Below the pieces are notes generated by a model. The model had not been told where the DNA came from. It was given only the letters and a program-made list of their open reading frames with translations, and searched no databases. A DNA stretch of 7,281 bases, from positions 1-7,281 of the forward strand of contig JAFLJV010000070.1 in the NCBI GenBank assembly GCA_022712845.1, written 5' to 3'. A program made the translations under genes and the position numbers. Positions 5,823-7,281 of this stretch are shown piece after piece; position 1 is the first letter of the stretch; each line of letters starts with the position of its first letter. This stretch comes from Sulfurimonas sp. (lineage in GTDB: Bacteria > Campylobacterota > Campylobacteria > Campylobacterales > Sulfurimonadaceae).

Positions 5823-6530
5823 ATGTCAAAAATAGCAATAATGGGTGCAATGCCTGAAGAAATAGCACCAATATTAGAAAAATTAGATAATTATAAAACT
5901 ACTAAATATGCAAATAATGAATATTATGAAGCTACATATAAAGGTGTAGAGGTTGTTGTGGCATATTCTAAGATAGGAAAAGTTTTTTCAACTCTAACCG
6001 CAACTACAATGATTCAACACTTTGGATGTGAAAAATTGCTTTTTTCTGGAGTAGCTGGTGGAATTAATCCTAGTTTAAAAATTGGAGACTTAATTGTAGC
6101 AACAAAATTATCTCAACATGATTTAGATATCACCGCATTTGGACACCCTATGGGTTTTGTACCTGGTGGAAGTGTGTTTATTGAAGCAGATAAAGAGTTA
6201 ATCGAGTTATCTAAAGAGGTAGCAAAAGAGTTAGGAAAAATTGTGCAAGAGGGTGTAATCGCTACTGGTGATCAGTTTGTACATGATGAAAAAGTTAAAG
6301 ATAATATTGTTAAACATTTTAATGCTGATGCTCTTGAGATGGAGGGTGGCTCTGTTGGGGTTGTATGTAATGCTTTAGATGTTCCATTTTTCATACTTCG
6401 CGCAATTAGTGATACAGCAGATACTGATGCTAGCTTTTCGTTTGAAGAGTTTATGGAATCAAGTGCAATAATATCAGCTGAGTTTATTATGAAAATGGTT
6501 GATAAGCTTATAGAAGCAAACGCAAAATGA
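5823..6530 (+). CDS. mtnN: MtnN, MTA/SAH (and probably aminofutalosine) nucleosidase
   Basis: This enzyme hydrolyses the N-glycosidic bond of 5'-methylthioadenosine and S-adenosylhomocysteine, recycling methionine and adenine and yielding S-ribosylhomocysteine. In Campylobacter and Helicobacter the same enzyme also cleaves 6-amino-6-deoxyfutalosine in menaquinone synthesis; that role is inferred here. Visible motifs are IMGAMPEE (6-13) with catalytic Glu13, SKIGKV (49-54), FSGVAGG (74-80), HDLDITAFGH (99-108), ATGDQFV (147-153), the ribose-binding EMEGGS (172-177) and RAISDTAD (193-200) with general acid Asp197. The family usually reads EMEGAS or EMEATA at 172-177, so the second Gly is a small departure. 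At 235 aa the length is typical. The start is supported by AAAGGA (5811-5816), six bases before ATG, after a 29-base gap. A frame on the minus strand (6272-6541) is a shadow. Confidence 0.95.
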   Translation: MSKIAIMGAMPEEIAPILEKLDNYKTTKYANNEYYEATYKGVEVVVAYSKIGKVFSTLTATTMIQHFGCEKLLFSGVAGGINPSLKIGDLIVATKLSQHDLDITAFGHPMGFVPGGSVFIEADKELIELSKEVAKELGKIVQEGVIATGDQFVHDEKVKDNIVKHFNADALEMEGGSVGVVCNALDVPFFILRAISDTADTDASFSFEEFMESSAIISAEFIMKMVDKLIEANAK

Positions 6531-6589
6531 ACAAAGTCCATTTTACTACGTTAACCCTTGGTTTGACTCAGCGTCAAGCTCACGCATAG
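6527..6589 (+). CDS. Possible 20-codon leader ORF coupled to the mtnN stop
   Basis: An ATG at 6527 overlaps the mtnN stop as ATGA, the classic coupled start. The frame (beginning MNKVHFTTLT) runs 20 codons and ends at TAG 6587-6589, followed at once by TGA 6590-6592. It is in the same frame as ttcA, whose candidate ATGs lie at 6596 and 6602, 6 and 12 bases after the TAG. The stop lies in the 5' arm of the hairpin 6584-6599. It could be a coupling leader that lets ribosomes open the hairpin and restart at ttcA, a displaced remnant of an older ttcA start, or chance. No homologue is recognised and the frame is very short, so confidence is low. Confidence 0.25.
   Translation: MNKVHFTTLTLGLTQRQAHA
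6560..6580 (+). repeat. Inverted repeat / hairpin in the mtnN-ttcA gap
   Basis: TTGAC (6563-6567) pairs with GTCAA (6573-6577) around TCAGC. The stem can be extended outward with G-C and G.T pairs (6560-6562 with 6578-6580) to about 8 bp. It is the first of two tandem hairpins in a block of distinctly higher G+C (30 of 70 bases in 6531-6600) than the AT-rich genes. No T run follows, so a simple intrinsic terminator is unlikely. Confidence 0.45.
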
Positions 6590-6599
6590 TGAACTATGC
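6584..6599 (+). promoter_or_regulatory. Hairpin covering the first possible ttcA start codon
   Basis: GCATAG (6584-6589) and CTATGC (6594-6599) form a perfect 6-bp stem with loop TGAA. The 3' arm contains ATG 6596, in frame with ttcA, and the second ATG (6602) begins three bases after the stem. The 5' arm contains TAG, the stop of the 20-codon leader frame. No Shine-Dalgarno sequence is visible before either ATG. The layout suggests start-site masking relieved by upstream translation, but an intergenic palindrome repeat is an equally simple reading. Confidence 0.4.
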
Positions 6600-6601
6600 T
6601 T

Positions 6602-7281
6602 ATGTCTAATCGTATATGCCCATCTAAAAAAATAATGTCAAAACTTGGCAAAACTAATGCTGAATTTGAACTCATACAAGAGGGCGATAAGATATTAGTT
6701 GGTCTTAGTGGTGGTAAAGACTCTTTAACTATGATTCATGCTTTAAAAGAGCAACAGCGTCGTGCTCCTTTTAAATTTGAAATATTGGCTGTTACAGTTG
6801 GCTATGGAATGGGTGAAAATTTAGATCATCTTATTGCTCACTGCAAAGAGTATGATATAGCACATATTTTTCATGATACCAAAATTTTTGAGTTAGCAGA
6901 AGAAAAAATTAGAAAAAATTCATCTTTTTGTAGTTTTTTTTCAAGAATGAGAAGAGGAACACTTTATGGAGTAGCAGAGAAACAAGGGTGTAATAAGGTA
7001 GCCTTAGGTCATCATTTAGATGATGCAGCGGAGAGCTTTTTTATGAACTTTATTTATAATGGTCAAATGCGCTCACTTGCTCCAAAATATAGAGCTGAGA
7101 ATGGATTAATTGTGATTAGACCATTAATTCAAATGAGAGAGCGTCAGCTTAGAGCATTTGTAGAAGACAATAATTTAAAAGCTATTGGTGATGAAGCTTG
7201 TCCAGGTTTTAAATTTGAAGCAAAACTACCTCATGCACGTGCCAATATGAAAGTAAAATTAGCAAAAATGGAGGAAGAATT
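6602..7281 (+). CDS. ttcA: TtcA-family tRNA 2-thiolation protein (3' end missing)
   Basis: This is a PP-loop ATPase of the TtcA family, which thiolates cytidine 32 of tRNAs. The frame is open to the right edge, with 226 residues visible and probably a few tens missing. Numbered from ATG 6602: PSKKIMSKLGKTNAEFELI (7-25) matches the family's N-terminal helix, SGGKDS (36-41) is the PP-loop, SRMRRGTLY (114-122) and ALGHHLDDAAES (134-145) are typical, and VIRPL (171-175) is followed by Cys200 in EACPGF. TtcA normally carries CxxC before SR.RRG plus a third Cys near the end to hold a [4Fe-4S] cluster. Here the first pair reads C110-S-F-F113, so one ligand appears to be lost. The start could also be ATG 6596; ATG 6635 would delete part of the conserved N-terminal helix. 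No ribosome site is visible. Confidence 0.85.
   Translation, partial: MSNRICPSKKIMSKLGKTNAEFELIQEGDKILVGLSGGKDSLTMIHALKEQQRRAPFKFEILAVTVGYGMGENLDHLIAHCKEYDIAHIFHDTKIFELAEEKIRKNSSFCSFFSRMRRGTLYGVAEKQGCNKVALGHHLDDAAESFFMNFIYNGQMRSLAPKYRAENGLIVIRPLIQMRERQLRAFVEDNNLKAIGDEACPGFKFEAKLPHARANMKVKLAKMEEE

Noticed and set aside
6272..6541. 89-codon open frame on the minus strand
   Set aside because: It lies antisense to the conserved 3' half of mtnN, with Ser/Ile-rich shadow composition and no ribosome site of note.
6635..6637. ATG 6635 as the ttcA start
   Set aside because: It would remove the PSKKI part of the N-terminal segment that matches the family's conserved SKK helix, and it has no better ribosome site than the upstream ATGs.

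Overview
The window looks like the chromosome of an AT-rich Campylobacterota (epsilonproteobacterium), probably a free-living sulfur-oxidising type such as Sulfurimonas or a relative. The main evidence is gene order: tolB, pal, a coiled-coil/TPR CpoB-like gene, slyD, fabD, mtnN (pfs), ttcA. From memory this is the order of Cj0112-Cj0118 in Campylobacter jejuni, with two extra genes here: a compact AAA+/Fis-type regulator between slyD and fabD, and a stand-alone nitrilase-fold amidohydrolase between fabD and mtnN. The Pal motif GNCDEWG and extended -10 promoters (TGN plus an AT-rich hexamer, no clear -35) also fit this phylum. Genus assignment is inference. All genes are on the + strand.

Left part (1-2720), envelope block: the 3' portion of tolB (open at the left edge), the lipoprotein gene pal behind its own candidate promoter, and a cpoB/ybgF-like gene only 3 bases after pal. 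Together they encode the periplasmic side of the Tol-Pal system, which ties the outer membrane to peptidoglycan and helps constriction at division.

Middle (2721-4139): slyD, an FKBP-type prolyl isomerase with a short Cys/His metal-binding tail, begins behind a second candidate promoter. It overlaps the start of a gene for a small protein that keeps a Walker A motif and a Fis-type helix-turn-helix but has lost the sigma54-contacting GAFTGA region. A 109-base intergenic stretch with two strong inverted repeats follows.

Right part (4140-7281), metabolic block: fabD (malonyl-CoA:ACP transacylase), a nitrilase-superfamily gene one base downstream, mtnN (MTA/SAH and probably aminofutalosine nucleosidase), then a ttcA-family tRNA thiolation gene cut by the right edge. 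Between mtnN and ttcA lies a roughly 70-base block, richer in G+C than the genes, with two tandem hairpins. One contains the candidate ttcA start codons, and a 20-codon reading frame coupled to the mtnN stop ends exactly inside it.

The most interesting points are the GAFTGA-less AAA+/Fis protein, the leader-ORF/hairpin arrangement at the ttcA start, the apparent loss of one iron-sulfur cysteine in TtcA, and the NadE-glutaminase-like nitrilase. No rRNA, tRNA, CRISPR array, insertion sequence or phage gene was seen.
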